From an uncultured Eubacteriales bacterium (GTDB lineage Bacteria; Bacillota; Clostridia; Oscillospirales; Oscillospiraceae), in contig CABQNH010000039.1 in assembly GCA_902465435.1 (NCBI GenBank), forward strand, positions 1 to 16,247: a stretch of DNA of 16,247 nucleotides, written 5' to 3'. The notes below the pieces were generated by a model, which had not been told where the DNA came from, did not search any database, and saw only the letters and a list, made by a program, of their open reading frames with translations. The position numbers and the translations under genes were made by a program. Shown piece by piece: positions 6,024 through 13,566 of the stretch. How positions within the stretch are numbered: the stretch's first letter is position 1; every line of letters starts with the position of its first letter.

Positions 6024-8669
6024 ATGAAGGAATTGCCGAAAACCTACGAACCACAGGCGGTGGAGGGGAAAATCTATCAGATGTGGCTGGATAAGGGCTG
6101 CTTTCAGGCGGACGCGGATCCGAAGAAAAAGCCGTTTTCTATCGTGATGCCGCCTCCCAACGTCACCGGGCAGCTCCATATGGGGCACGCCATGGACGCG
6201 ACGCTGCAGGATATCCTGACGCGCTTTAAAAGAATGCAGGGCTACAGCGCACTCTGGCTCCCGGGCACCGATCATGCGGGCATCGCAACGCAGATCAAGG
6301 TCGAAGAGGAGCTGCGTACCAAGGAGGGACTGACGCGCTATGACCTCGGCCGCGAGAAGTTTCTGGAGCGTGTCTGGGCTTGGAAAAAGCAGTATGGCGA
6401 CCGCATTGTCAAGCAGCAGATGAAGCTCGGCGCAAGCTGCGACTGGAGCCGTGCCCGCTTTACGATGGACGAGGGCTGCTCCAAAGCGGTGCGCGAAACC
6501 TTCTGCGAGCTGTATGAAAAGGGTTTAATCTACAAGGGAAGCCGCATCATCAACTGGTGCCCGCACTGCGTCACGGCGCTGTCCGACGCAGAGGTCGAGT
6601 ATGTGGACAAGCCCGGCCATCTTTGGCATCTGCGCTACCCGCTGGCAGACGGCAGCGGCGAGCTGGTCGTTGCGACGACGCGTCCGGAGACCATGCTCGG
6701 CGATACCGGCGTTGCGGTGAACCCCAACGATGCACGCTATCAGCATCTGATCGGAAAGACCTGTATTCTGCCGCTTGTGAATCGTGAAATTCCGATTGTC
6801 GGCGACGAATACTGCGAAATGGACTTCGGAACGGGCTGCGTCAAAATGACGCCGGCGCATGACCCCAATGACTTTGAGGTCGGTCTGCGTCACCACCTGG
6901 ATACCATCCGCGTGATCGGCGACGACGGCCGTATGAACGAGAACGCAGGAAGCTACGAGGGCATGGATCGCTATGCCTGCCGCAAGCAGATCGTTCAAGA
7001 TCTGCAGGATGCGGGCTATCTTGTCAAGGTCGAGCCGTATAACCACAATGTCGGCACCTGCTACCGCTGCCACAATGATGTGGAGCCGCTCATCTCGGCG
7101 CAGTGGTTCGTCAAGATGGAGCCGCTGGCCAAGGAAGCACTCAAGGTCGTTCAGGACGGGCGTGTCCGCTTTGTGCCGGAGCGCTTCACCAAGACCTATA
7201 CAAACTGGATGGAAAGCGTCCACGACTGGTGCATTTCCAGGCAGCTCTGGTGGGGACACCAGATCCCGGCATGGTATTGCGATCAGTGCGGCCATATCAA
7301 CGTCAGCCGCGAGGATCCGACCGAATGCGAGGCCTGCGGCTGCAAGGAACTGACGCGTGAGGAGGATGTGCTCGACACCTGGTTCTCCTCTGCGCTGTGG
7401 CCGTTCTCCACACTGGGCTGGCCCGATCTGTCCTCGAAGGATCTGAACTATTTCTATCCGACCTCTGTGATGGTCACGGGCTATGATATCATCTTCTTCT
7501 GGGTCGCGAGAATGATTTTCTCCGGAATGGAGCAGATGAAGAAGGAGCCGTTCAAGACTGTCCTTATCCACGGCCTTGTCCGCGACGACAAGGGCAGAAA
7601 GATGTCCAAGTCGCTCGGGAACGGAATTGATCCTTTGAAGATTGTAGAGCAGTACGGCGCGGATGCTCTGCGCTTTAACCTGATTACCGGCAATTCGCCC
7701 GGCAACGATATGCGCTTCTATGTAGAGAAGTGCGAGGCCATGCGGAACTTTGCCAATAAGATCTGGAACGCCAGCCGCTATGTCATGATGAATCTGACGG
7801 TAGAGGAAAACAAGCTGCCGCCGCTTGACGAGCTGGAGCAGGAGGACAAATGGGTGCTGTCCAAGCTCAACACCCTCATCCGCGAGGTAACGGATAATCT
7901 TGACAGCTTTGAGCTGGGCGTTGCGTCCGCAAAGGTCTATGACTTTATCTGGGACACCTACTGCGATTGGTATATTGAGCTGACCAAGGCCAGACTGTAT
8001 TCCGAGAACGAAAAGAGCAAGGAAAATGCGCAGCGTGTTCTGCTGTACGTTCTGGATCAGTTCCTGCGGCTGCTGCATCCGTTTATGCCGTTTATCACGG
8101 AGGAAATCTGGCAGGCAATTCCGCACGACGGCGATACGCTGATCTGCGCGGCGTGGCCCGTTTATCGGGAGGAACTGAATTTCAAGGCGGAGGAGGCTGC
8201 GATGGAGACGGTCATGCAGGCCATTCGCGCCGTGCGCAACCGCCGTGCGGAGATGAACGTTCCGCCGTCGAAGAAATGCACGCTCTATGTCGTAACCGAA
8301 AAGAAGAGAATTTTTGAAGCGGGCGAGGCGTTTATCTGCAAGCTGGCCTATGCCGACCGACTGGTTGTTCTCGGCGCGGATCCCGAGGGACACGAGGAGA
8401 TGGCGGGCTGCGTTACCGCAGATGCCAAGCTCTATATGCCGCTTGCACAGCTCGTTGATGTGGACAAGGAGCTTGCAAGAATTCAGAAGGAGCGCACAAA
8501 GGCGGAGGGCGATCTTTCCCGGATTTCGGGCAAGCTGAGCAACCAGGGCTTCCTTGCAAAGGCACCGGAGGCGGTCGTGGCGGCTGAGCGCGACAAGGCG
8601 GAGAAGCTCAAGGCGCTGCTCGTGCAGCTTACAGAGAGCGAAGAACGCCTGAAAAAACTGAAAAGCTAA
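6024..8669 (+). CDS. valS: Valyl-tRNA synthetase
   Basis: An 881-residue class I aminoacyl-tRNA synthetase that charges tRNA-Val and edits mischarged threonine in the cytoplasm. The sequence shows the HMGH signature (residues 52-55), the CP1 editing domain (TTRPETMLGDTG), Cys pairs typical of the catalytic insertion, the W-F-S-S-A-L-W-P segment, and KMSKS at 526-530. The anticodon-binding helical domain follows, and a C-terminal coiled-coil arm (DKELARIQKERTKAEG onward) is typical of ValRS. Length is normal. The ATG at 6024 is chosen by the AAGGAG at 6005-6010; the 13-nt spacing is longer than usual, and no better start exists in frame. Transcription is under the upstream T-box. About 180 nt of further leader separate the T-box terminator from the start codon and include a small GAATC/GATTC hairpin just before the RBS. 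Confidence 0.98.
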   Translation: MKELPKTYEPQAVEGKIYQMWLDKGCFQADADPKKKPFSIVMPPPNVTGQLHMGHAMDATLQDILTRFKRMQGYSALWLPGTDHAGIATQIKVEEELRTKEGLTRYDLGREKFLERVWAWKKQYGDRIVKQQMKLGASCDWSRARFTMDEGCSKAVRETFCELYEKGLIYKGSRIINWCPHCVTALSDAEVEYVDKPGHLWHLRYPLADGSGELVVATTRPETMLGDTGVAVNPNDARYQHLIGKTCILPLVNREIPIVGDEYCEMDFGTGCVKMTPAHDPNDFEVGLRHHLDTIRVIGDDGRMNENAGSYEGMDRYACRKQIVQDLQDAGYLVKVEPYNHNVGTCYRCHNDVEPLISAQWFVKMEPLAKEALKVVQDGRVRFVPERFTKTYTNWMESVHDWCISRQLWWGHQIPAWYCDQCGHINVSREDPTECEACGCKELTREEDVLDTWFSSALWPFSTLGWPDLSSKDLNYFYPTSVMVTGYDIIFFWVARMIFSGMEQMKKEPFKTVLIHGLVRDDKGRKMSKSLGNGIDPLKIVEQYGADALRFNLITGNSPGNDMRFYVEKCEAMRNFANKIWNASRYVMMNLTVEENKLPPLDELEQEDKWVLSKLNTLIREVTDNLDSFELGVASAKVYDFIWDTYCDWYIELTKARLYSENEKSKENAQRVLLYVLDQFLRLLHPFMPFITEEIWQAIPHDGDTLICAAWPVYREELNFKAEEAAMETVMQAIRAVRNRRAEMNVPPSKKCTLYVVTEKKRIFEAGEAFICKLAYADRLVVLGADPEGHEEMAGCVTADAKLYMPLAQLVDVDKELARIQKERTKAEGDLSRISGKLSNQGFLAKAPEAVVAAERDKAEKLKALLVQLTESEERLKKLKS

Positions 8670-8683
8670 GGGAAACGCCTGCT

Positions 8684-8692
8684 TTTCGACAG
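8684..8692 (-). promoter_or_regulatory. Spo0A box upstream of spoIIAA
   Basis: TTTTCGACA on the plus strand is TGTCGAAAA on the minus strand, an exact 0A-box core (TGTCGAA) with the A-rich extension common in clostridia. It is 80 nt upstream of the spoIIAA start. Phosphorylated Spo0A is the known activator of spoIIA in Bacillus and clostridia. Confidence 0.72.
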
Positions 8693-8718
8693 GAGTTTTT
8701 TGAAAATCATACTATACT
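8692..8718 (+). promoter_or_regulatory. Probable spoIIA promoter
   Basis: TATACT (8713-8718) is a good -10 box. AGGAGTT (8692-8698) is its only upstream partner and resembles a sigma-H -35 (AGGA core), but a sigma-H -10 (GAAT) is not evident at the right spacing. The sigma factor is therefore unclear. The position directly downstream of the 0A box supports a regulated promoter here. Confidence 0.4.
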
Positions 8719-8755
8719 AAACGCACAGGATCGTGTCCTGTGCGTTTATTTTTTT
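8719..8755 (+). terminator. Terminator of valS
   Basis: AAACGCACAGGA (8719-8730) pairs perfectly with TCCTGTGCGTTT (8736-8747) around TCGTG, followed by ATTTTTTT. This strong intrinsic terminator separates valS from the sporulation operon. Confidence 0.93.
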
Positions 8756-8771
8756 CTGGGAGCGTGAACAA

Positions 8772-9098
8772 ATGAAACTGACAAGCTATTTACAGGACAG
8801 ACGGCTGACCATTGCGCTTTGCGGGGAGATCGACCACCACACCGCCAAGGAAATGATGGCGGAAATCGCCAATAAGATCGATAGCTATATGCCGTCTGTG
8901 TGCATTCTCGATTATCATGACGTGACCTTTATGGATTCAAGCGGTATCGCAGTCGTGATTCGCACCATCCGCAAAATGCGTGAGCTGGAGGGGAAGACCT
9001 ATCTGCAGAATTTACCGCTGCAGGCCGCAAAGGTATTGCATGCGGCAGGAATTGAAAAAATCGTAGAAATACGGGAGGAAGCGCACAATGAAATTTGA
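8772..9098 (+). CDS. spoIIAA: Anti-sigma F factor antagonist SpoIIAA
   Basis: A 108-residue STAS-domain protein. Unphosphorylated, it binds SpoIIAB and frees sigma F in the forespore; SpoIIAB phosphorylates it and SpoIIE reactivates it. The phosphorylation site lies in FMDSSGIAVV, and Ser57 is the equivalent of B. subtilis Ser58. The STAS beta strand (SVCILDYHDVTFMDSSG) and the closing helices are complete. The start at 8772 is set by GGGAG at 8758-8762; an in-frame upstream ATG at 8733 lies inside the terminator and is unlikely. Its 3' end overlaps spoIIAB by 11 nt. Expression should depend on Spo0A, given the box at 8684. Confidence 0.96.
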   Translation: MKLTSYLQDRRLTIALCGEIDHHTAKEMMAEIANKIDSYMPSVCILDYHDVTFMDSSGIAVVIRTIRKMRELEGKTYLQNLPLQAAKVLHAAGIEKIVEIREEAHNEI

Positions 9099-9528
9099 AA
9101 ACTACATCCATCTGGAGTTTCCAAGCAAATCGGCCAACGAGAGCTTTGCCAGGGCGGTCGTGGCCTGCTTTGCCGCGCAGCTGGATCCAACGCTCGAGGA
9201 GCTTGGCGACATTAAGACGGCAGTCAGCGAGGCGGTGACAAACTGCATTGTTCATGCCTATCCCAACGAGCTGGGAAAAATCGTGCTGCGCGCGAGAATC
9301 CTGCCGGAGCGTGTGCTGGAGATCGTGGTGAAAGACACCGGCTGCGGCATCGCGGATATTGAGAAGGCGCGCGAGCCGATGTTTTCCACCGGCGGCGCGG
9401 AGCGCTCCGGAATGGGCATAACGATCATGGAGAGCTTTATGTCGGAGGTTCGCATCACCTCCACGGTAGGAAAGGGCACGACGGTGCGAATGCGCAGGCG
9501 CATTTTGCCGCGCAGCATGGGACGCTGA
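9088..9528 (+). CDS. spoIIAB: Anti-sigma F factor / serine kinase SpoIIAB
   Basis: A 146-residue GHKL-family protein kinase that holds sigma F inactive in the predivisional and mother cell and phosphorylates SpoIIAA. The N box is EAVTNCIVHAY (Glu48, Asn52), the G1 box is DTGCGI (83-88) and the ATP-lid/G2 region is ERSGMGITIMESFM (105-118). Length matches the family. It starts inside the last codons of spoIIAA with GGAGG nearby (about 9074), and its TGA stop shares one base with the sigF ATG. Both junctions point to translational coupling, which would keep the stoichiometry of the switch. Confidence 0.97.
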   Translation: MKFENYIHLEFPSKSANESFARAVVACFAAQLDPTLEELGDIKTAVSEAVTNCIVHAYPNELGKIVLRARILPERVLEIVVKDTGCGIADIEKAREPMFSTGGAERSGMGITIMESFMSEVRITSTVGKGTTVRMRRRILPRSMGR

Positions 9529-10229
9529 TGGCCGCGCAGTTAGAGCAGCTCCTGCTTGCCAAGCAGGGCGATCGCGCCGCAGCGGAGCAGCTTGTGACGG
9601 AAAATTCCGGCCTGATCTGGTCGATTGCGCGGCGCTATTTCGGCCGCGGCGCGGATCCGGACGATCTGTATCAGCTGGGCTGCGTGGGTTTCCTGAAAGC
9701 GATCGAGGGCTTTGACCCGGCCTTCGGCACACAGTTTTCGACCTACGCCGTGCCGAAGATCTCCGGTGAAATCCGCCGCTTCTTGCGTGATGACGGTACG
9801 GTCAAGGTTTCCCGCTCGGTGAAGGAGCGCGCTGCGCTCATCAAGGCGACCAGACAACGGCTGACCGGAGAGCTGGAACGGGAGCCGACCGTATCGGAAA
9901 TTGCAGGCGAAATCGGGCTGACGGTGGAGGAAATTGCTGCAGCAGAGACGGCAACGGCGGCGACGGAGTCGATCCAGCGGCAGAGCGGAGAGGACGGCTT
10001 CTGTCTGGAGGACGTGCTGACGAGCGGCGACATGGAGACGGCGATCGTGGAGCGAATCGCGCTGCGGCAGGCGCTTGCGCAGCTTCCGCAGCGGGAGCGC
10101 ACGGTCATTGCGCTGCGGTTCTTTCATGGCCTGACACAGGACAAGACAGCGAAGCTCCTCGGCGTATCGCAGGTGCAGGTGTCGCGTATCGAGAAGAAGG
10201 CGCTGGCGCTGCTGAGAAAAACCATCTGA
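9528..10229 (+). CDS. sigF: RNA polymerase sigma factor SigF (early forespore)
   Basis: A 233-residue sporulation sigma factor of the sigma-70 group, active in the forespore after asymmetric division. Region 2 is clear (DLYQLGCVGFLKAIEGFD, then FSTYAVPKISGEIRRFLRDDG), followed by region 3 and region 4 with the helix-turn-helix LTQDKTAKLLGVSQVQVSRIEKKA. It lacks region 1.1, as expected for the SigF/SigG/SigB group. Identity as SigF rather than SigG rests on its position right after spoIIAB, with which it shares the A of TGATG. It ends the operon; no clear intrinsic terminator with a U-tract follows. Confidence 0.96.
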   Translation: MAAQLEQLLLAKQGDRAAAEQLVTENSGLIWSIARRYFGRGADPDDLYQLGCVGFLKAIEGFDPAFGTQFSTYAVPKISGEIRRFLRDDGTVKVSRSVKERAALIKATRQRLTGELEREPTVSEIAGEIGLTVEEIAAAETATAATESIQRQSGEDGFCLEDVLTSGDMETAIVERIALRQALAQLPQRERTVIALRFFHGLTQDKTAKLLGVSQVQVSRIEKKALALLRKTI

Positions 10230-10235
10230 GGAAGC

Positions 10236-10352
10236 GTCGGCGGCAAACAGGGAAAGGGGTAGCTGCCTTCCGGGCGTCGTTGCCCCGAGGTGCGAAAGGC
10301 TGCCAACTGCCTTTCCAGCACCTTGACGGCAGACCGGGTGCCGACAGCCGAC
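10236..10352. repeat. Long nested imperfect hairpin between sigF and pcrA
   Basis: Complementary blocks nest in order. GTCGGC plus GGCA (10236-10245) pair with TGCC (10339-10342) and GCCGAC (10347-10352); CTGCC (10263-10267) with GGCAG (10328-10332); AGGTGC (10288-10293) with GCACCT (10318-10323); AAAGGC (10295-10300) with GCCTTT (10309-10314). No U-tract follows, so it is not a simple terminator. It may be a structured RNA, or a palindromic interspersed element. Confidence 0.55.
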
Positions 10353-10458
10353 CGCACATGACGATTTTCTCAAAGCTTCCGGAACTTTAGACTTTATTTC
10401 CTGCCAAAAATGATATAGAATATGAGCGTACAGAAATGAACTTAGGCAGGATAAAGCG

Positions 10459-12888
10459 ATGACACAGGAATTTGAAAAACGTTTTTTGAAGCTGCGCCGT
10501 GCGGTGATTGAAAGCCGCGTTTCGCAGCTAAACCCCGAACAGCGCGAGGGCGTGCTGACAACGCAGGGGCCTTTGCTGCTGCTTGCCGGCGCAGGAAGCG
10601 GCAAGACGACCGTGCTCATTCAGCGAATCGCAAATCTGATCCGCTATGGCTCTGCAGCGCAGTCCAGAGTTGTTCCGGATTTTATTACGGAAAGCGATGT
10701 TGAATTTTTAGAAAAATATCTGGAGAGCGGCGCGCCGGCGCAATACGAAGGCCGCGCCGATGCTCTGTGCGCTCTGGATCCCGCGCCGCCGTGGAGCATT
10801 ATTGCCATTACGTTTACCAACAAGGCGGCGAACGAACTGAAATCAAGGCTTGCTGCCATGCTTGGCGAGCAGGGAAACGACGTTTGGGCCATGACGTTTC
10901 ACTCCGCGTGCTGCCGCATTCTACGGCGTGAGATTGAGCGCATCGGCTACGAGAGAAGCTTTACGATTTACGACACCTCGGATTCCGAACGGGTGATGAA
11001 GGCCGTGATCCGGGATATGAACCTCGACGAGAAGTCATTCCCGCCAAAGCTGTTTTTGAACCTGATCTCCAGAGCAAAGGATAAGGGACAGAACCCGGCG
11101 GAATTTGAAAGAACGGCTGCGGCGGCGGGGGACTTTCGGATGGAAAAGGCTGCGGCGGCGTATACGGAATACCAAAAGCGGCTCAAGGCCTCCAATGCGT
11201 TGGATTTTGACGACATTATTCTCCTTGCCGTTCGGATTCTTGCGGAATTCCCGGAGGCGCGGGAGTATTATCAGAAAAAGTTCCGCTATGTGCTGATCGA
11301 CGAGTATCAGGACACGAACCGCCTGCAATACCAGCTCGCGTCGCTGCTCGCGGGCGGGCATCAGAATATTTGCGTCGTGGGCGACGACGACCAGAGCATT
11401 TACCGCTTCCGCGGCGCGACAATTGAGAATATTCTGAACTTTGAAAAGCAGTATCCCGGTGCAAGGGTGATTCGTCTGGAGCAAAACTACCGCTCGACAA
11501 AGGCAATTCTAAACGCCGCCAACGCGGTAATTGCCAATAATCAGGGCAGAAAGGGCAAAAAGCTCTGGACGCAGAATGATGACGGCGACCAGATCATGGT
11601 TTTTGAGGCGTACAACGAGCAGGAAGAGGCCCAGTTTGTTGCAAGCCGCATTTTTACGATCGGGAGGGGGAAAAACTTCCGTGATTTTGCAATCCTTTAC
11701 CGCACCAACGCGCAGTCCAACGCGCTGGAATATGCGTTCAAGCGGAACGGAATACCGTACCGTATTATCGGCGGGACGCGCTTCTTTGACCGCGCCGAAG
11801 TCAAGGACATGCTTGCCTATCTCTGGGTCATCAACAACCGCTCAGATGACCTGCGCCTGCTGCGCATTCTGAATAATCCGCCGCGCGGCATCGGCGCAAA
11901 AACGATCGAGATGATCGAGCGGATCGCCGAGGCGTCTAATGTCCCGCTCTACAGCATTATTTCGGATCCCTACTCCTATCCCGCGCTGGAAAAGGCAGCC
12001 GGGAAGCTGATGGGCTTTACCGTTATGATCGAGGAATGCGCTCAGCTTCTGCAGACGCTGAGCCTGCCGGATTTTTACGAGGAGCTGATGATCCGCACCG
12101 GCTATACGGCTATGCTGGAGGAAAAGAAGACGGAGGAGAACATTGGAAGGTTGGAAAACGTGCACGAGCTGAAGTCCTCCATCCTCAGCTATATGGAGCA
12201 TACGGAGGATCCGACGCTCAACGGCTTTTTGGAGGAGATCGCGCTTTATACGGACATTGAGCAGTATGATCCGGAGGCGGACGCCGTCGTTATGATGACC
12301 ATGCACGCGGCGAAGGGGTTGGAATTTCCTCATGTCTGCATTGTCGGCATGGAGGATGGCCTGTTCCCCGGCGTTCGCGCGATTGGTGATCTGACCGAGA
12401 TGGAGGAGGAACGGCGGCTTTGCTATGTGGCAATCACCCGCGCAAAAAAGACGCTCGCGATTTCCTATGCAAAGCAGAGAATGCTCTATGGACATACGAA
12501 TATTAACCGACCGTCCCGCTTCCTTGGTGAGATCCCGCCGGAGCTGATTCGCACAAACGCACGGGCGCAATCCGGCATGCAGACACGCGGCGCGGCTATG
12601 CAGACGCAGGTTCCGCAAAGCCGCAGTACCGCTTTGCAGACGCCGCCGGTCAAAAGACGAAGCACGCTTGGGGGTGCGGGCAGCTTTTCCGCAGGCGCGG
12701 CAAAGCCGTCGAGCGCCATGCTCGCCCTGTCAAAGGGGGATATGGTGCAGCACGATGCGTTCGGCAAGGGCTTGGTATTAACGGTTTCACCGATGGGCGG
12801 CGACGCGCTGCTGGAAATTGCCTTTGACAATGTCGGAACCAAGCGGCTACTTGCAAAAACTGCCTCCCTGCACATGAGAAAGCTGTAA
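10459..12888 (+). CDS. pcrA: ATP-dependent DNA helicase PcrA/UvrD
   Basis: An 809-residue superfamily 1A 3'-5' helicase for nucleotide excision repair, rolling-circle replication and clearing of protein-DNA conflicts. Motif Q (LNPEQREGV) and Walker A GAGSGKT (44-50) are followed by motif Ia (ITFTNKAANELK), motif II DEYQDTN (from Asp281), motif III GDDDQSIYRFRG (from 308), motif IV (LEQNYRS), MTMHAAKGLEF, and motif VI YVAITRAK (from 656). The C terminus (about 755-809) has the Tudor-like KGDMVQHDAFGKG fold that contacts RNA polymerase. A Q/T/S/A-rich linker (about 695-750) precedes it. An insert of about 45 residues lies between Walker A and motif Ia (about 64-110). AGG precedes the ATG at 10459 by about 8 nt. 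No clean promoter was found upstream. Confidence 0.96.
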   Translation: MTQEFEKRFLKLRRAVIESRVSQLNPEQREGVLTTQGPLLLLAGAGSGKTTVLIQRIANLIRYGSAAQSRVVPDFITESDVEFLEKYLESGAPAQYEGRADALCALDPAPPWSIIAITFTNKAANELKSRLAAMLGEQGNDVWAMTFHSACCRILRREIERIGYERSFTIYDTSDSERVMKAVIRDMNLDEKSFPPKLFLNLISRAKDKGQNPAEFERTAAAAGDFRMEKAAAAYTEYQKRLKASNALDFDDIILLAVRILAEFPEAREYYQKKFRYVLIDEYQDTNRLQYQLASLLAGGHQNICVVGDDDQSIYRFRGATIENILNFEKQYPGARVIRLEQNYRSTKAILNAANAVIANNQGRKGKKLWTQNDDGDQIMVFEAYNEQEEAQFVASRIFTIGRGKNFRDFAILYRTNAQSNALEYAFKRNGIPYRIIGGTRFFDRAEVKDMLAYLWVINNRSDDLRLLRILNNPPRGIGAKTIEMIERIAEASNVPLYSIISDPYSYPALEKAAGKLMGFTVMIEECAQLLQTLSLPDFYEELMIRTGYTAMLEEKKTEENIGRLENVHELKSSILSYMEHTEDPTLNGFLEEIALYTDIEQYDPEADAVVMMTMHAAKGLEFPHVCIVGMEDGLFPGVRAIGDLTEMEEERRLCYVAITRAKKTLAISYAKQRMLYGHTNINRPSRFLGEIPPELIRTNARAQSGMQTRGAAMQTQVPQSRSTALQTPPVKRRSTLGGAGSFSAGAAKPSSAMLALSKGDMVQHDAFGKGLVLTVSPMGGDALLEIAFDNVGTKRLLAKTASLHMRKL

Positions 12889-12930
12889 TGAACGCTGCTT
12901 ACCGCTCATATTCGTATGAGGGGTGGTGCT

Positions 12931-13566
12931 ATGTCTGCAAAAATGCGCGGCAGGCTTCGGCTGATTCTGGCGGTGCTGCTGATTCTGGCGGCGCTGGTCG
13001 TGCTGGTTGTCCGCACGCAGTATCTTCCATTGGCGGAGGAGCTGGGCTGTATGCAGGTGAACAACCGAATTTCCGGCCTGATCAACGAGGCGGTCAATGA
13101 GCAGATTCAATATGACGGGATCGATTATGACAGCCTGATTTGCTTTGAAAAGGATGCCGACGGAAGAATCAGCGCGATGAAAACGAATATGAACGAGGCA
13201 AACCGCATTCGGACGGAGATCCTGAAGCGGCTGGATGAAAAAATCGCGGACTTTTCACTGGAAGAGCTGGGCGTTCCGCTGGGCAATATCCTCCTGCCGC
13301 AGCTTCTGTCGGGCTATGGGCCGATGCTGCCGGTTCGGGTTTTGGCCGTCAGCTCGTCGGATGCGCAGTTTGAGGATGATTTTACGGCAAAGGGAATCAA
13401 TCAGACGCTGCACCGCATATCGATTCTGGTTCGGCTGGACGTCAGCGTCAGCACGCCGAACGGTACCACGGAGCAGGCGGTGGAGGCGACGGTGCTCGTT
13501 GCGCAGACGGTAATTGTCGGTACGGTGCCGAGCACTTACATTACGATGAACGGAGAAGAAACATGA
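12931..13566 (+). CDS. yunB: Sporulation protein YunB
   Basis: A 211-residue protein with a basic N terminus, one membrane segment (about residues 9-27, RLILAVLLILAALVVLVV) and a soluble extracytoplasmic domain. The features match the spore YunB family: the conserved N-E-A-V segment (INEAVNEQI), ICFEKDADGRISAMKTNMNEANR, the GVPLGNIL motif, and the C-terminal VLVAQTVIVGTVPSTYI. YunB is needed for normal spore formation in B. subtilis, where it belongs to the mother-cell regulon; its molecular role is not known. The ATG at 12931 is chosen by GAGGGGTGG at 12917-12925; an in-frame ATG at 12916 overlaps that RBS. It overlaps ligA by ATGA (4 nt), indicating an operon, and follows pcrA by 42 nt. Confidence 0.9.
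   Translation: MSAKMRGRLRLILAVLLILAALVVLVVRTQYLPLAEELGCMQVNNRISGLINEAVNEQIQYDGIDYDSLICFEKDADGRISAMKTNMNEANRIRTEILKRLDEKIADFSLEELGVPLGNILLPQLLSGYGPMLPVRVLAVSSSDAQFEDDFTAKGINQTLHRISILVRLDVSVSTPNGTTEQAVEATVLVAQTVIVGTVPSTYITMNGEET

Noticed and set aside
6525..8393. A 622-codon minus-strand open frame opposite valS
   Set aside because: Shadow of valS codon use; it has no recognisable domain and crosses conserved synthetase motifs.
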